Of a DNA stretch of 64,000 bases, positions 63,393 to 64,000 are shown one piece after another. The DNA is from Xanthobacteraceae bacterium (GTDB taxonomy: Bacteria; Pseudomonadota; Alphaproteobacteria; Rhizobiales; Xanthobacteraceae), in NCBI GenBank assembly GCA_028290465.1, contig JAQGJU010000033.1, positions 29,099 to 93,098 of the forward strand. The letters run 5' to 3'. The notes under the pieces are model-generated. The model ran no database searches. It was not told the DNA's origin and saw only the letters and a list, made by a program, of their open reading frames with translations. The number at the start of each line of letters is the position of its first letter. Positions within the stretch are counted from its first letter, which is position 1. The translations under genes were made by a program, and so were the position numbers.

Positions 63393-64000
63393 ATGGTGCA
63401 ACAAGCTAGAAAGAAAAAGCCCCAAGCGGCACTCCCACCCGCATCAACCGATGATATCAAGTTCTATCGAGCCAACGAAAAACCGTACGGCGCCTTCAGC
63501 AATTTGTACAAAAGTCCCGTCGAATTCGAGGGCAAAACGTACCCGACTGCGGAACATGCCTATCAGGCGGGAAAGGCCGCCAAACCCGCAGTTCGTGACT
63601 GGATTCTTTCAGCGCCGACGCCTGCTCTAGCTGCGATGGCTGCTCATGGCCTGTACATTTGGGACATAGTGCCCAACTGGGCCAGCATCAAGTTCGCCCG
63701 CATGAGAAAGGTTCTTAGAGCCAAATTTTCTCAACATGAAGAACTCGCCAAGCTGCTCATTGAGACCGGCGGCCGGCGCCTCGTCGAAGCTGGTACCGTC
63801 AACAACGCAGTTAACCGTCTATGGGGGGAAGTTGCCGGTTCGGGAGAGAATATGCTGGGCGTTATGTTGATGGAGCTCCGTAAAGAACTAATCAGCGGAA
63901 CAGTGATCACGGAGACGCATGAGCCGGAACGGAACACTACCAAAAAATCAAAATCAAAGAAAAAAACAGAGACAAAAAAGAGTGCTGAAAGACCAAGCCG
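63393..64000 (+). CDS. NADAR-domain protein, 3' end outside window
   Basis: About 202 codons from ATG 63393, running off the right edge. After a basic 25-residue leader, the NADAR fold is clear: IKFYRANEKPYGAFSNLYKS, then TYPTAEHAYQAGKA, ARMRKVLRAKFSQHEELAKLL and NRLWGEVAGSGENMLGVMLM. NADAR proteins act on ADP-ribose N-glycosidic bonds. Some remove ADP-ribose from guanine in DNA and serve as antitoxins to DarT-type toxins; YbiA acts on riboflavin intermediates. Where many members have D-x-x-WG this one has N-x-x-WG. The C-terminal tail is Lys/Ser-rich. Its place beside a restriction system suggests defence. Confidence 0.85.
   Translation, partial: MVQQARKKKPQAALPPASTDDIKFYRANEKPYGAFSNLYKSPVEFEGKTYPTAEHAYQAGKAAKPAVRDWILSAPTPALAAMAAHGLYIWDIVPNWASIKFARMRKVLRAKFSQHEELAKLLIETGGRRLVEAGTVNNAVNRLWGEVAGSGENMLGVMLMELRKELISGTVITETHEPERNTTKKSKSKKKTETKKSAERPS

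Overview
The window looks like chromosome of a high-GC alphaproteobacterium of the order Hyphomicrobiales (Bradyrhizobium/Rhodopseudomonas/Pseudolabrys-like). This is inferred from the codon and base composition, the large family of Bug-type (tripartite tricarboxylate transporter) binding proteins, a type 2 ExbB-ExbD-TonB set, and intergenic palindromes of the kind common in that order. No rRNA gene, complete tRNA, CRISPR array, transposase or integrase was found.

Positions 1-53000 are a catabolic region made of several transport-plus-enzyme modules. (1) 1792-7058: a Bug receptor, a GlcG/HbpS protein, an alpha/beta hydrolase, an extradiol-dioxygenase-like VOC protein, a second alpha/beta hydrolase and a convergent Ldh-family dehydrogenase, resembling a meta-cleavage ring-degradation set. 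(2) 7555-10974: a NitT/TauT ABC importer coupled to an N-carbamoylsarcosine-amidase-like cysteine hydrolase, closed by a terminator. (3) 11371-13513: exbB-exbD-tonB. (4) 13531-29043: a molybdenum hydroxylase (three subunits), a UbiD decarboxylase, a GntR/FCD regulator and a Bug protein in one leftward run; a leftward hydrolase plus a leaderless binding-protein-like gene; and a rightward run with Bug, UbiX, a TIGR02444-like protein, a second leaderless binding-protein-like gene, PrpF, an isochorismatase-fold protein and another Bug. UbiX makes the prenylated flavin that UbiD enzymes use, so the two arms probably serve one pathway for an aromatic or N-heterocyclic carboxylate. (5) 29111-31312: two divergent orphan Bug genes. 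(6) 31388-41082: a Dpp/Opp-type ABC importer, an MFS transporter and a very long amidase. (7) 41615-48539: a TauABC-like importer, a glutathione-transferase-like protein, MmgE/PrpD and a ThDP enzyme. (8) 49224-52829: a Bug protein with a two-subunit molybdenum hydroxylase.

From about 53000 to the right edge the character changes to a genomic island. Two direct copies of the same 43-bp 3' end of a tRNA gene with a CAU anticodon (53061 and 54812) look like attachment-site scars of stacked insertions. The first interval holds a TDT-family transporter and a cydA fragment. To the right lies a complete four-gene type I restriction-modification operon (hsdR-hsdM-hsdS plus an HNH-nuclease-like gene fused into it by a 4-bp overlap), then a NADAR-domain gene that runs off the window. 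This island is the best candidate for something not well described.

Regulatory signals worth keeping: related palindromes (core TTGT-N3-ACAA, or ATGACAATCAT) occur upstream of the molybdenum-hydroxylase operon, upstream of the hydrolase operon at 22661, and in the 7059-7554 divergent region. The GntR/FCD protein encoded at 14592-15377 is the obvious candidate binder.
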